Below are positions 1-6,452 of a stretch of DNA of 14,696 nucleotides, piece by piece; position 1 is the stretch's first letter, and the number at the start of each line of letters is the position of its first letter. The translations under genes were made by a program, and so were the position numbers. The notes beneath the pieces are model-generated. The model was given only the letters and a program-made list of their open reading frames with translations. It ran no database searches and had not been told where the DNA came from. Origin of the DNA: JBCBZH01 sp039815415 (GTDB lineage: Bacteria; Bacteroidota; Rhodothermia; Rhodothermales; Rubricoccaceae); contig JBCBZH010000085.1 of NCBI GenBank assembly GCA_039815415.1, forward strand, positions 1 to 14,696, in the 5' to 3' direction.

Positions 1-875
1 CCGCCCAGCGCGACGCCCTCCTCGCGCAGCGTCGGCAGCTCGCCGGGCAGAAGCGGTCGCTGCAGGCCCAGGCCCGAGCCGCGCTTGCCTCCCGCGACGC
101 CGCCCTCGCCCAGGGCACCGCTACGCTCGCCAGCGTCGCCGAGGCCGACGCTGGCGCCGACGCGCTGGCGATCCAACTCACCACAGCACAGGAAGAGCTG
201 ACCCGGACGGAGCGCCTCTTCGCCGATCAGGCCGCGACGGCCCGCGAGCTGAACGAGCGACAAGGGCAGGTCGCCGCGCTGGCGGAGCAGGTGGAGCAAG
301 CCCGCGCCCGCGCCGCCTCCATCCGCGCCCAGGCCTCCACCGCCAGCTCGCAGGCCCGTGTGCAGGCCACCCAGGCCGGCGTCCCCGAGGCCCAGGCCGC
401 CGCCATCGACGACCAGATCGCGGGCATCAACGCCCAGCTCGACGGCATCGCGGACCGGATCGCCAGCGCGAGCGTCGAGAATCCGGTGGCTGGGACCGTG
501 CTGACGGTGCTCGCCGAGCCCGGCGAGACGGTGGCAACCGGCAGCCCGCTCTACACCCTCGCCGATCTCTCGTCTCTGAAGCTGCGTGCCTATGCCAGCG
601 GCACCCAGCTCGCGCAGCTTCGCATCGGGATGCCGGTGACGGTGCTCGTGGACGACGGCGCCGGCGGCGTGCGCGAGGTCCGGGGCGAGGTCACCTCCAT
701 CGCCTCGCAGGCGCAGTTCACGCCCACCCCCATCCAGACGCGCGACGAGCGCGCCGAGCTGGTGTACGGCTTCGACGTGCGCGTGCCCAACCCAGACGGC
801 CTCCTCAAAATCGGGATGCCCGGCGAGGTCCGCTTCCTCACCACGCCCCGCGAACGCGGAGAGCGAAATGAATGA
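1..875 (+). CDS. HlyD/YbhG-type membrane-fusion adaptor of an ABC exporter (5' end missing)
   Basis: This is the 3' part of a periplasmic adaptor (membrane fusion protein) that links an inner-membrane ABC-2 exporter to the outer envelope. The frame is open from base 3, giving 290 residues in the window; the start lies upstream. The first ~155 residues are rich in Ala, Gln, Glu and Arg with heptad-like spacing, as expected for the long coiled-coil hairpin. They are followed by the second half of the lipoyl/barrel-sandwich domain (around ENPVAGTVLTVLAEPGE) and a beta-barrel segment. The segment TPTPIQTRDERAELVYGF near the C-terminus is typical of YbhG-like adaptors. The two ATPases and two permeases downstream complete the usual YbhGFSR-type set. 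The substrate cannot be deduced; drugs or hydrophobic compounds are usual for the family. One copy of the iterated decamer (341-350) encodes Ala-Ser-Ser within the coiled coil. Confidence 0.9.
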   Translation, partial: AQRDALLAQRRQLAGQKRSLQAQARAALASRDAALAQGTATLASVAEADAGADALAIQLTTAQEELTRTERLFADQAATARELNERQGQVAALAEQVEQARARAASIRAQASTASSQARVQATQAGVPEAQAAAIDDQIAGINAQLDGIADRIASASVENPVAGTVLTVLAEPGETVATGSPLYTLADLSSLKLRAYASGTQLAQLRIGMPVTVLVDDGAGGVREVRGEVTSIASQAQFTPTPIQTRDERAELVYGFDVRVPNPDGLLKIGMPGEVRFLTTPRERGERNE

Positions 876-894
876 CACCGCCCCCATCCCACAC

Positions 895-1030
895 GTCATC
901 CTGAGCGAGCGAAGCGAGTCGAAGGATCTGTGGTACGACGGCCTCTCAAATCCACCGCCGAGAGCCAACGCCCAATCTGCTCGGTACAGATCCTTCGACT
1001 GCGGGCGACGCCCTCCGCTCAGGATGACAG
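895..1030. repeat. Inverted pair of GTCATCCTGAGC-type intergenic repeats
   Basis: The left copy (895-936) starts GTCATCCTGAGCGAGCGAAG and ends GTCGAAGGATCTGTGGTAC. The right copy (985-1030) is the same element on the other strand, ending GCTCAGGATGAC, with a diverged middle. Together they can fold into one long cruciform or RNA hairpin between the adaptor and the ATPase genes. Repeats of this GTCATCCTGAGCGAAGCGAAGGATCT type are widespread in intergenic DNA of many bacteria; mobility is presumed but no enzyme is encoded here. The 192 bp from the adaptor stop to the small ORF at 1068 hold only this element and a short unique stretch. Confidence 0.8.
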
Positions 1031-1067
1031 GGTGAACGGCACCGCCATCTCAACACACTTCAGTTCC

Positions 1068-1139
1068 ATGCCCTACCTCCTCCTCATCGCGCTGGCGACA
1101 TGGGCCTTCACCCTCGTCGCCCCCCAGCTCGACGCATGA
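1068..1139 (+). CDS. Possible 23-residue single-helix membrane peptide
   Basis: A 23-codon ORF reads MPYLLLIALATWAFTLVAPQ followed by LDA. Residues 3-17 are almost all hydrophobic, enough for one membrane helix. Its stop codon overlaps the start of the next gene by the ATGA arrangement (ATG at 1136, TGA at 1137-1139). The same coupling occurs between the two ATPase genes and between the MFS and subunit-3 genes. That coupling and the clean hydrophobic profile are the only support. I recognise no family. It could be a small exporter subunit, a leader peptide that couples translation of the ATPase, or chance. No Shine-Dalgarno is seen, as for every gene in the window. Confidence 0.35.
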   Translation: MPYLLLIALATWAFTLVAPQLDA

Positions 1140-2134
1140 CGGACACCCGCCCCGCATCCGTAGAGGTCCGCGACCTCGTCAAACGCTACGGCGACACCGT
1201 GGCGCTCGGTGGCGTGTCGTTGTCCGTCGAGCCCGGTGAGCTGTTCGGCGTGATCGGCCCGGACGGGGCGGGCAAAACAACCCTGTTCCGAATCCTCGTG
1301 ACCGTCATCCTCGCGGACAGCGGCACGGCCACACTCGACGGCCTGGACGTGGTGGAAGACACCCGCGCGATCCGCCAGCGCGTGGGCTACATGCCGGGCC
1401 GCTTCTCGCTCTACCCAGACCTCACTGTGCGCGAGAACATCGAGTTCTTCGCCTCCGTGTTCGGCACCACTGTCGAGGCCGAGTACGACTTCATCGCCCC
1501 GATCTACTCGCAGATCGAGCCCTTCTCGGACCGTCGAGCTGGCGATCTCTCCGGCGGCATGAAGCAGAAGCTGGCGCTCTCATGTGCCCTCGTCCACCGC
1601 CCCCGTGTGCTCATCCTCGACGAGCCCACCACCGGCGTCGATGCCGTCAGCCGGGCCGAGTTCTGGGACATGCTTGCCGAGCTGCGAGACGGAGGCATCA
1701 CCACGCTCGTGTCCACACCGTACATGGACGAGGCCGCCCGCTGCGACCGGATCGCGCTGCTTCAAACCGGGACGCTGCTCCGCGCGCCCGGCACGCCTGA
1801 GGCCGTCGCTCACTCGTTCGGTGCCCCGCTGGTCCGCGTCCGCGCCGACGGCGACCGCGCCTCCCTCTTGACCAGCCTCCGCCAGCTCGAGGGCGTAGCC
1901 CGCGCCGACGTGTTCGGCGAGTGGGTCCACGTGACGGGAACGGGTGCCCCCGACTCCACCAGCGCGCTGGCGACCCACGTTCAGCACCACCTCTCGGATC
2001 GGGCTGGCGCCCGGGTTGAGGTCGCTGATCCATCGGTGGAGGACGTGTTCATGGCGCTGATGGGGGAAGAGGGATCAGGAATGAGGAGCGAGGAAACAGG
2101 AACGAGGGCGCTATCAGCAAAGCCTCAGACATGA
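1136..2134 (+). CDS. ABC transporter ATPase, degenerate-site half (YbhF N-half-like)
   Basis: This is a cytoplasmic nucleotide-binding subunit of an ABC-2 exporter (332 aa). Walker A is GPDGAGKT (41-48), the signature is canonical LSGGM (138-142) and Walker B is LILDEP with D162/E163. Two residues expected from the family are missing: the Q-loop reads YMPGRF with Gly88 for Gln, and the switch reads STPYMDEA with Pro195 for His. Its own ATP site is therefore probably weak or dead, while its signature can serve the partner ATPase downstream. The start at 1136 is chosen over 1100 because MTDTRPASVEVRDL leads straight into the domain and overlaps the preceding small ORF by ATGA. After the usual end (VEDVFMALM) a tail of about 23 residues is encoded by a 7-bp repeat array. 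The stop overlaps the next gene by 4 bp. Confidence 0.92.
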   Translation: MTDTRPASVEVRDLVKRYGDTVALGGVSLSVEPGELFGVIGPDGAGKTTLFRILVTVILADSGTATLDGLDVVEDTRAIRQRVGYMPGRFSLYPDLTVRENIEFFASVFGTTVEAEYDFIAPIYSQIEPFSDRRAGDLSGGMKQKLALSCALVHRPRVLILDEPTTGVDAVSRAEFWDMLAELRDGGITTLVSTPYMDEAARCDRIALLQTGTLLRAPGTPEAVAHSFGAPLVRVRADGDRASLLTSLRQLEGVARADVFGEWVHVTGTGAPDSTSALATHVQHHLSDRAGARVEVADPSVEDVFMALMGEEGSGMRSEETGTRALSAKPQT

Positions 2135-2161
2135 ATCCCCAATCCCCAGCCTCCAATCCCC
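2072..2161. repeat. Two degenerate heptanucleotide arrays at the ATPase gene junction
   Basis: At 2072-2106 five 7-mers run in phase: GGATCAG, GAATGAG, GAGCGAG, GAAACAG, GAACGAG. At 2134-2161 four more follow: AATCCCC, AATCCCC, AGCCTCC, AATCCCC. The first array is purine-rich and the second pyrimidine-rich, so they resemble partly complementary arms. Both are translated: the first forms the C-terminal tail of the upstream ATPase, the second the N-terminal segment (about residues 2-11) of the downstream one. The look is that of cyanobacterial STRR heptamer repeats; a link is only inferred. Confidence 0.65.
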
Positions 2162-2898
2162 AACCGGCCGTCTGGGCCCGTGACCTCACACGGCGGTTCG
2201 GCGACTTCACGGCGGTCGATGCGATCACATTCGAGGTGGCGAAGGGCGAGGTATTCGGTTTCCTCGGCGCCAACGGGGCGGGCAAAACGACGGCCATCAA
2301 AATGCTAACCGGGCTACTGGCGCCAACGTCTGGAGAGGCCCAGACGGCGGGCTACGATGTGGCGACAGAGCCCGAGGCTGTCAAGCGGCGCATCGGTTAC
2401 ATGAGCCAGCGCTTTGCCCTCTACGATGACCTCACCGTCCGCGAGAACGTCCAGTTCTACGGCGGCGTCTACGGGCTGGCGTCCCGCGAGCTGGCATCCC
2501 GCCGCGACGCCATGCTGGAACGCCTCGGGTTCGAGCACCTCGCCCGCGAACGCGTGGGACGCCTGCCGCTCGGCTGGAAGCAGAAGCTGGCCTTCTCGGT
2601 GGCACTCCTTCACCAGCCCGAGGTCGTTTTCCTGGATGAGCCCACCGGCGGCGTGGACCCCGTCACGCGGCGCCAGTTCTGGGAGATGATCTACGCCGCT
2701 GCCGCAGACGGCACCACCGTCTTCGTCACCACGCACTACATGGACGAGGCCGAGTACTGCGACCGCGTCTCGATCATGGTCGATGGCCGGATTGCGGCGC
2801 TGGGCACCCCCGCCGAGCTGAAAGCCCAGTTTGACGCCAGCTCGATCGACGCCGTGTTCGTCGAGCTGGCGAGGCCGGACGAGGAGGTGTCGGCATGA
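2131..2898 (+). CDS. ABC transporter ATPase, catalytic-site half (YbhF C-half-like)
   Basis: This is the second nucleotide-binding subunit (255 aa). Walker A is GANGAGKT (46-53), the Q-loop Gln93 is present (YMSQRF), Walker B is VFLDEP with D169/E170, and the switch His202 is present (TTHYMDEAEYC). The signature is degenerate, LPLGW (145-149) instead of LSGGQ, as in the C-terminal half of YbhF-like proteins. It complements the upstream ATPase: this subunit's ATP-binding residues paired with the partner's LSGGM should give the one active site of a heterodimer. The ATG overlaps the upstream stop (ATGA), suggesting coupled, roughly equal expression. The first ~11 residues (NPQSPASNPQP) come from AATCCCC repeats and are probably disordered. 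An inverted pair of the iterated decamer sits in the C-terminal tail (2835-2871). Confidence 0.92.
   Translation: MNPQSPASNPQPAVWARDLTRRFGDFTAVDAITFEVAKGEVFGFLGANGAGKTTAIKMLTGLLAPTSGEAQTAGYDVATEPEAVKRRIGYMSQRFALYDDLTVRENVQFYGGVYGLASRELASRRDAMLERLGFEHLARERVGRLPLGWKQKLAFSVALLHQPEVVFLDEPTGGVDPVTRRQFWEMIYAAAADGTTVFVTTHYMDEAEYCDRVSIMVDGRIAALGTPAELKAQFDASSIDAVFVELARPDEEVSA
2835..2871. repeat. Inverted pair of the CGCCAGCTCGA motif inside the ATPase 3' end
   Basis: CGCCAGCTCGA at 2835-2845 and its exact reverse complement TCGAGCTGGCG at 2861-2871 form an 11-bp stem with a 15-nt loop. The pair lies 27 bp before the stop codon and encodes part of DASSIDAVFVELA in the variable tail. Confidence 0.85.
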
Positions 2899-2930
2899 GA
2901 TCTCCGTTTGCCCCCTCGGATACGGCACCG

Positions 2931-2958
2931 TGGATTCCTGCCTTCGCAGGAATGACGG
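2931..2958. repeat. Single GTCATTCC-type palindromic repeat in the ATPase-permease spacer
   Basis: The sequence reads GGATTCCTGCCTTCGCAGGA followed by ATGACGG on the + strand. It contains a perfect 8-bp stem, ATTCCTGC (2934-2941) with GCAGGAAT (2946-2953), around CTTC. It is a short relative of the paired element at 6288-6377. The 190-bp spacer 2899-3088 holds this repeat, a unique stretch and a heptad-like leader; I see no confident gene in it. A 65-codon frame (2895-3092) crosses it and overlaps both neighbours by ATGA, but most of its peptide is translated repeat. Confidence 0.75.
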
Positions 2959-3055
2959 CCTTGGGGAGCGGAGTGCTAGATATGAGCCGGAGATGCGGAT
3001 CTGGACGACTCACGCCAGGTCATGTTGATGGTGCCAACGGCTTCCCTGGACTGCT

Positions 3056-3090
3056 TTCATCCTTCTGCATTCACCTGTCATCCGCCCGAT
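3056..3090 (+). repeat. Degenerate heptad leader before the first permease gene
   Basis: Pyrimidine-rich 7-mers run into the start codon: TTCATCC, TTCTGCA, TTCACCT, GTCATCC, GCCCGAT. The period is 7 bp with strong divergence. There is no Shine-Dalgarno; an unstructured C/T-rich leader may help initiation, which is inference. Confidence 0.45.
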
Positions 3091-4183
3091 GACGACGTTC
3101 CGCGCCTTTGTCCTCAAGGAGACGCGCCACATCCTGCGCGACCGCCAGACGCTCACTGTGCTGCTGATGCTGCCGGTGATGATGGTGCTCCTGTTCGGCT
3201 ACGCCATCCGCACCGATGTGGAGGATGTCCGCGTGCTGGTGGTGGACGCCTCGCGCGACGCCCGCAGCCAGGATCTCACGCGCGCGGTGGCCTCCACAAC
3301 CGCACTCGAGCTGGTGGGCGTCGGCACTGGCGTGCCCGAGGTGGAGCCTGCGCTTCGGTCGGGGCGCGCCAACGTCGCGCTGGTGATCGGGACCGACTTC
3401 GCGCGCCAGCTTGAGCGGGGCACGGCCGAGGTGCTGGTGATGAGCGACGGCGCCAACGCCAACTACGCCTCCACCGCCGAGGCCTACGTCCGCACCGTGG
3501 TCCAGCAGTGGGCCGCCGAGCACACCGGCGCCGCGCCCGTCGTTCGCACGGCGGTGCGGATGCGCTTCAACCCGACGCTCGAGAGCCAGAACCTGTTCGT
3601 GCCAGGGTTGCTGGCCTTCGTGCTCACCCTCGTCAGCGCGCTGATGACAGCCATCTCCATCGCCAAGGAAAAGGAAACGGGCACGATGGAGGTGCTGCTG
3701 GTCTCGCCGCTGCGCCCGCTCCAGATCGTGGTGGGCAAGGTGGCGCCCTACCTCGTGCTGGCCTTCGTCAACGCGCTGACGGCCCTCGGGCTGGCGGTGG
3801 CCGTCTTCGGCGTGCCCATCCGAGGCAGCCTCGCGCTTCTGCTGGCCGCGTCGCTTGTCTACGTGCTGGTGTCACTCGCCCTCGGCGTCCTCATCTCCTC
3901 GAAGGCCCCCGACCAGCGCACGGCCATGATGGGCGCCCTGCTCGGCCTCTTGCTTCCAACGCTGGCCCTCTCGGGCTTCATTTTTCCCATCGCGTCCATG
4001 CCGGGCTGGCTGCAGCCGGTCACCAACATCGTCCCAGCCACGTGGTTCATCCAGATCGCGCGCGGCGTGATGCTCAAGGGCGTCGGGCTGGAGGTGCTGT
4101 GGACAGACGTGGGGGTGCTCTGTGGCATGGCCGTTCTGCTCCTCGCCGCCGGAGCTCGCTCCTTCAACGACCGAATCGAATAG
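3089..4183 (+). CDS. ABC-2 type exporter permease, first copy (YbhS/YbhR-like)
   Basis: This is an inner-membrane subunit of the exporter (364 aa). Its layout is that of the large-loop ABC-2 permeases: cytoplasmic N-terminus (FVLKETRHILRDRQT), helix 1 at about 21-40, a large extracytoplasmic domain at about 41-168, then helices near 170-191, 213-240, 247-270, 279-300 and 337-356. The motif EKETGTMEVLLVSPLRPLQI (195-214) is the conserved cytoplasmic segment after helix 2 that contacts the ATPase. It should pair with the homologous permease just downstream and with the two ATPases upstream. The start at 3089 gives the standard N-terminus. No copy of the iterated decamer lies in this gene. Confidence 0.93.
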   Translation: MTTFRAFVLKETRHILRDRQTLTVLLMLPVMMVLLFGYAIRTDVEDVRVLVVDASRDARSQDLTRAVASTTALELVGVGTGVPEVEPALRSGRANVALVIGTDFARQLERGTAEVLVMSDGANANYASTAEAYVRTVVQQWAAEHTGAAPVVRTAVRMRFNPTLESQNLFVPGLLAFVLTLVSALMTAISIAKEKETGTMEVLLVSPLRPLQIVVGKVAPYLVLAFVNALTALGLAVAVFGVPIRGSLALLLAASLVYVLVSLALGVLISSKAPDQRTAMMGALLGLLLPTLALSGFIFPIASMPGWLQPVTNIVPATWFIQIARGVMLKGVGLEVLWTDVGVLCGMAVLLLAAGARSFNDRIE

Positions 4184-4216
4184 CGGCTGTGCCGCGCCAG
4201 TAGCCAGCGGGATCGG

Positions 4217-4256
4217 GCCAGTGGCAGAGCCCACCTCCTCAGGCTCTGCCACTGGC
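4217..4256. terminator. Perfect 15-bp hairpin between the two permease genes
   Basis: GCCAGTGGCAGAGCC (4217-4231) and GGCTCTGCCACTGGC (4242-4256) are exact complements around a 10-nt loop. No T-run follows, so it may be a weak attenuator, an RNA-stability element or simply a spacer repeat. Related words (CCAGTAGCCAGC before it, CACTGGCC after it) suggest a decayed repeat family. The right arm continues in heptad phase to the ATG at 4286: TGCCACT, GGCTATT, GCCTACT, CACCACT, GGCCTCT, CGCCATG. Confidence 0.55.
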
Positions 4257-4285
4257 TATTGCCTACTCACCACTGGCCTCTCGCC

Positions 4286-5419
4286 ATGCGAACCATTCTC
4301 ACCATCATCCGCAAGGAGACCCTGCAGGTGCTGCGGGACAAGGTGATGCTGGTCCAGATCTTTATTCCGCCGGTGGTGCAGCTCCTCGTGCTGGCTCAAG
4401 CGATGACGTTCGAGGTGAAGCACACGGACCTCGCGCTGGTGGACCTCGACCGCTCCCCCGCCTCGGAGAGACTGGTGGAGGGCTTCACCTCCACAGGCCG
4501 ATTTGAGGTGTCGGTCGTCACCGCCTCCGGAGATGTCGCCGACGACGCCCTGCTGCGGCGCGAGGCCAACGCGGTCCTTCGCATCCCGGACGGGTTCGAG
4601 CGCGACCTGAAGCGGCGGCACTCGCCGGAGGTCCAGCTCGTGCTCAACGCCGAGGACGGCGCCGCAGCAGGCGTCATGCAGACCTACGCCGGACAGATCC
4701 TGGCCGCCTTCTCCCAGGCCGAGGCGCGACGTGCCCAGATCCGTCCCGCCAGCTCGAGGGAAGGCGCTTCTCGAGCTGGCGTCGCCATTCAAACGCGGAC
4801 GCTCTACAACCCGCAGGGCGAGTACCTCGCCTACATGGCGATCGGGCTGCTGGCTTCGCTTGTGACCATCGTGGGCATCCTGCTCACGTCGCAGAACATC
4901 GCCCGCGAGAAGGAGATCGGGACGCTGGAGCAGCTCAACGTCACGCCCATCACCAAGAGCCAGTTCATCATCGGCAAGCTGGCGCCGTTCTGGGTGCTCG
5001 GGCTCATTGAGCTTACGATCGGGCTGGCGGTGATTCGGTTCGTGTTCGGGATTCCGTTCGTCGGGGCGGTCGGGTGGGTGTACCTCGGTGCAGGGGTCTA
5101 TCTGTTCGCGGCCCTCGGGCTGGGGCTGCTCATCTCCACCGTCGCCCAGACGCAGCAGCAGGCGATGTTCGTGACGTTCTTCGTGCTGATGACGTTCTTC
5201 TTCCTCGGCGGCATCTTTACGCCGATCGAGTCGATGCCGGACTGGGCGCAGACGGTGGCCCAGGCCAACCCCATCAAGCACTTTGCGTCGCTGCTCCGGA
5301 CCGTGCTTATCAAAGGCGGCGGGCTGGCGGAGATCGGGCGCGGCATTGGCGCGATGGCGGCCTTCGCAGGTGTGGCGTTGACGTTGGCCCTGCTTCGGTA
5401 CCGCAAGACAGCGACGTAG
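4286..5419 (+). CDS. ABC-2 type exporter permease, second copy (YbhR/YbhS-like)
   Basis: This is the second inner-membrane permease (377 aa), homologous in layout to the one upstream. Helix 1 is at about 21-40, an extracytoplasmic domain at about 41-178, then helices near 181-201, 232-256, 264-286, 291-311 and 353-371. The conserved segment EKEIGTLEQLNVTPITKSQF (208-227) follows helix 2, and FTPIESMPDW precedes the last part. The start at 4286 (MRTILTIIRKETLQVLRD) aligns with the first permease; a TTG at 4259 would only add nine residues from the repeat spacer. The periplasmic segment PASSREGASRAGVA (154-167) is encoded by an inverted pair of the iterated decamer, probably in a loop. This is the last gene of the exporter operon; no terminator hairpin was recognised after it. 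Confidence 0.93.
   Translation: MRTILTIIRKETLQVLRDKVMLVQIFIPPVVQLLVLAQAMTFEVKHTDLALVDLDRSPASERLVEGFTSTGRFEVSVVTASGDVADDALLRREANAVLRIPDGFERDLKRRHSPEVQLVLNAEDGAAAGVMQTYAGQILAAFSQAEARRAQIRPASSREGASRAGVAIQTRTLYNPQGEYLAYMAIGLLASLVTIVGILLTSQNIAREKEIGTLEQLNVTPITKSQFIIGKLAPFWVLGLIELTIGLAVIRFVFGIPFVGAVGWVYLGAGVYLFAALGLGLLISTVAQTQQQAMFVTFFVLMTFFFLGGIFTPIESMPDWAQTVAQANPIKHFASLLRTVLIKGGGLAEIGRGIGAMAAFAGVALTLALLRYRKTAT
4747..4781. repeat. Inverted pair of the CGCCAGCTCGAG motif inside the second permease gene
   Basis: CGCCAGCTCGAG (4747-4758) and CTCGAGCTGGCG (4770-4781) are exact 12-bp complements with an 11-nt loop. They are translated as PASSR and SRAGV in the extracytoplasmic domain just before the second helix. 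Confidence 0.85.
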
Positions 5420-5530
5420 GCCCGAACCGTCGCCAGCTCGGTGGCCGCCTCCACTTGGGATGGAACCGGTTTCACGATTCCAGGCGCAGGTCTACATTGA
5501 CGGTCCTTCACGGCTCGTTCAATCCGATCC
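5420..5530 (+). promoter_or_regulatory. Spacer that should hold the promoter of the sugar-oxidation locus
   Basis: This 111-bp gap separates the exporter from the DUF1080 gene. It contains one exact decamer copy (5431-5440) eleven bases after the stop. TACATTGA at 5493-5500 is a partial match to the Bacteroidota -7 consensus TAnnTTTG, but I see no convincing -33 TTG at the right distance, so the promoter call is weak. There is no Shine-Dalgarno before the ATG at 5531. Confidence 0.25.
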
Positions 5531-6250
5531 ATGGCCCGCCTCGCGACGGCTCTCCTCATGATCCTTGCCATCGGCTGTGCCTCTCCGACCGGTGCCGATG
5601 GGGCTGATGGTCAACCCGGCGCCTCCGCCAGCTCGAGCGGCTGGGTGTCGCTCTTCGATGGCGAGACGCTCGACGGCTGGCACGGCTACAATCGCGAGGA
5701 TGTCCCCGGCGGATGGAGCGTGGACGAGGGCACCCTCCACTTCACGCCCGGCGGCGATGGCGGCGACCTCCTCACCGACGCCAGCTACGATGACTTTGAG
5801 CTGGAGCTGGAGTGGAAGGTGGCCGAATGCGGCAACAGCGGCATCTTCTACACCGTTGAGGAGATCCCCGCGCTGCGCGCGGCGTGGATGACGGGCCTCG
5901 AGATGCAGGTCCTGGACAACACCTGCCACGGCGACGCCAAGTACCCCTCGCATCGAGCTGGCGCACTCTACGACCTCTACGTGCCCACGGCCGAGGTGGC
6001 ACGACCGGGCGGGGAGTGGAATCAGGTCCGCATCGTCTTTAGCAATGGCCAGATCGAGCACTGGCTGAACGGCCGGAAGATCGTGGAGGCCGACATGAAC
6101 TCGACGGACTGGACGGCTCGCGTGGCTGCCAGCAAGTTCCGCGATGAGGACGACTTCCCGGCCTACGGCACGCGCCGGAGTGGCCGGATAGGCGTGCAAG
6201 ACCATGGCGATCCGGTGTGGTACCGCAACATCCGCGTCCGCCGCCTCTAA
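5531..6250 (+). CDS. DUF1080 / 3-keto-disaccharide hydrolase lipoprotein
   Basis: This 239-aa exported lipoprotein has a single DUF1080 domain (PF06439, 3-keto-disaccharide hydrolase), a lectin-like beta sandwich. The N-terminus has a short hydrophobic stretch ending in AIGC (lipid Cys16), then a Ser/Ala/Gly linker to about residue 37. Family hallmarks are GWVSLFDGETLDGW (37-50), ELEWKV..CGNSGIFY (92-107), EMQVLDN..H (124-133), AGALYDLY (143-150), GEWNQVRI (161-168), HWLNG (177-181) and GVQDHGDPVWYRNIRV at the end. Family members cleave glycosides that were first oxidised to the 3-keto form. The GMC dehydrogenase in this locus could supply that substrate. Decamer copies lie in the linker (5626) and in the domain (5954). 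The start is the first ATG giving a full signal. Confidence 0.9.
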   Translation: MARLATALLMILAIGCASPTGADGADGQPGASASSSGWVSLFDGETLDGWHGYNREDVPGGWSVDEGTLHFTPGGDGGDLLTDASYDDFELELEWKVAECGNSGIFYTVEEIPALRAAWMTGLEMQVLDNTCHGDAKYPSHRAGALYDLYVPTAEVARPGGEWNQVRIVFSNGQIEHWLNGRKIVEADMNSTDWTARVAASKFRDEDDFPAYGTRRSGRIGVQDHGDPVWYRNIRVRRL

Positions 6251-6287
6251 TGCGCGCTGCCCAGAACCCACTCGTCAACACTAGAAG

Positions 6288-6377
6288 TCGTCATTCCCGC
6301 GCAGGCGGGAATCCATGCTACGCTAGTGCAATGAACCCACGCCGTATGGATTCCCGATCGGGGTCGGGAATGACGGC
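6288..6377. repeat. Inverted pair of GTCATTCCCGC-type palindromic repeats
   Basis: The left copy (6288-6316) reads TCGTCATTCCCGCGCAGGCG then GGAATCCAT. The right copy (6346-6377) reads ATGGATTCCCGATCGGGGTC then GGGAATGACGGC. Each is itself a palindrome, and together they form a larger inverted repeat around a 29-nt centre. This is the common intergenic repeat type whose translation gives WIPAFAGMT. The 202-bp spacer 6251-6452 contains this element and a C/T-rich leader into the MFS start; no gene is seen. Confidence 0.85.
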
Positions 6378-6452
6378 ATTGAGAGAGGACAGCCTGGGAC
6401 CGAAGGTCACGTCTCTCACCACCCTCTATTCCACTCTTCTCACCCTATCCGC

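Noticed and set aside
930..1139. 69-codon ORF from 930 as a gene
   Set aside because: Its first 46 codons translate the intergenic repeat; only the last 23 codons (from 1068) look protein-like.
4256..5281. Minus-strand open frame (341 codons) opposite the second permease
   Set aside because: The translation is His/Arg/Glu/Gln-rich with no recognisable domain, the typical shadow of a hydrophobic membrane protein.
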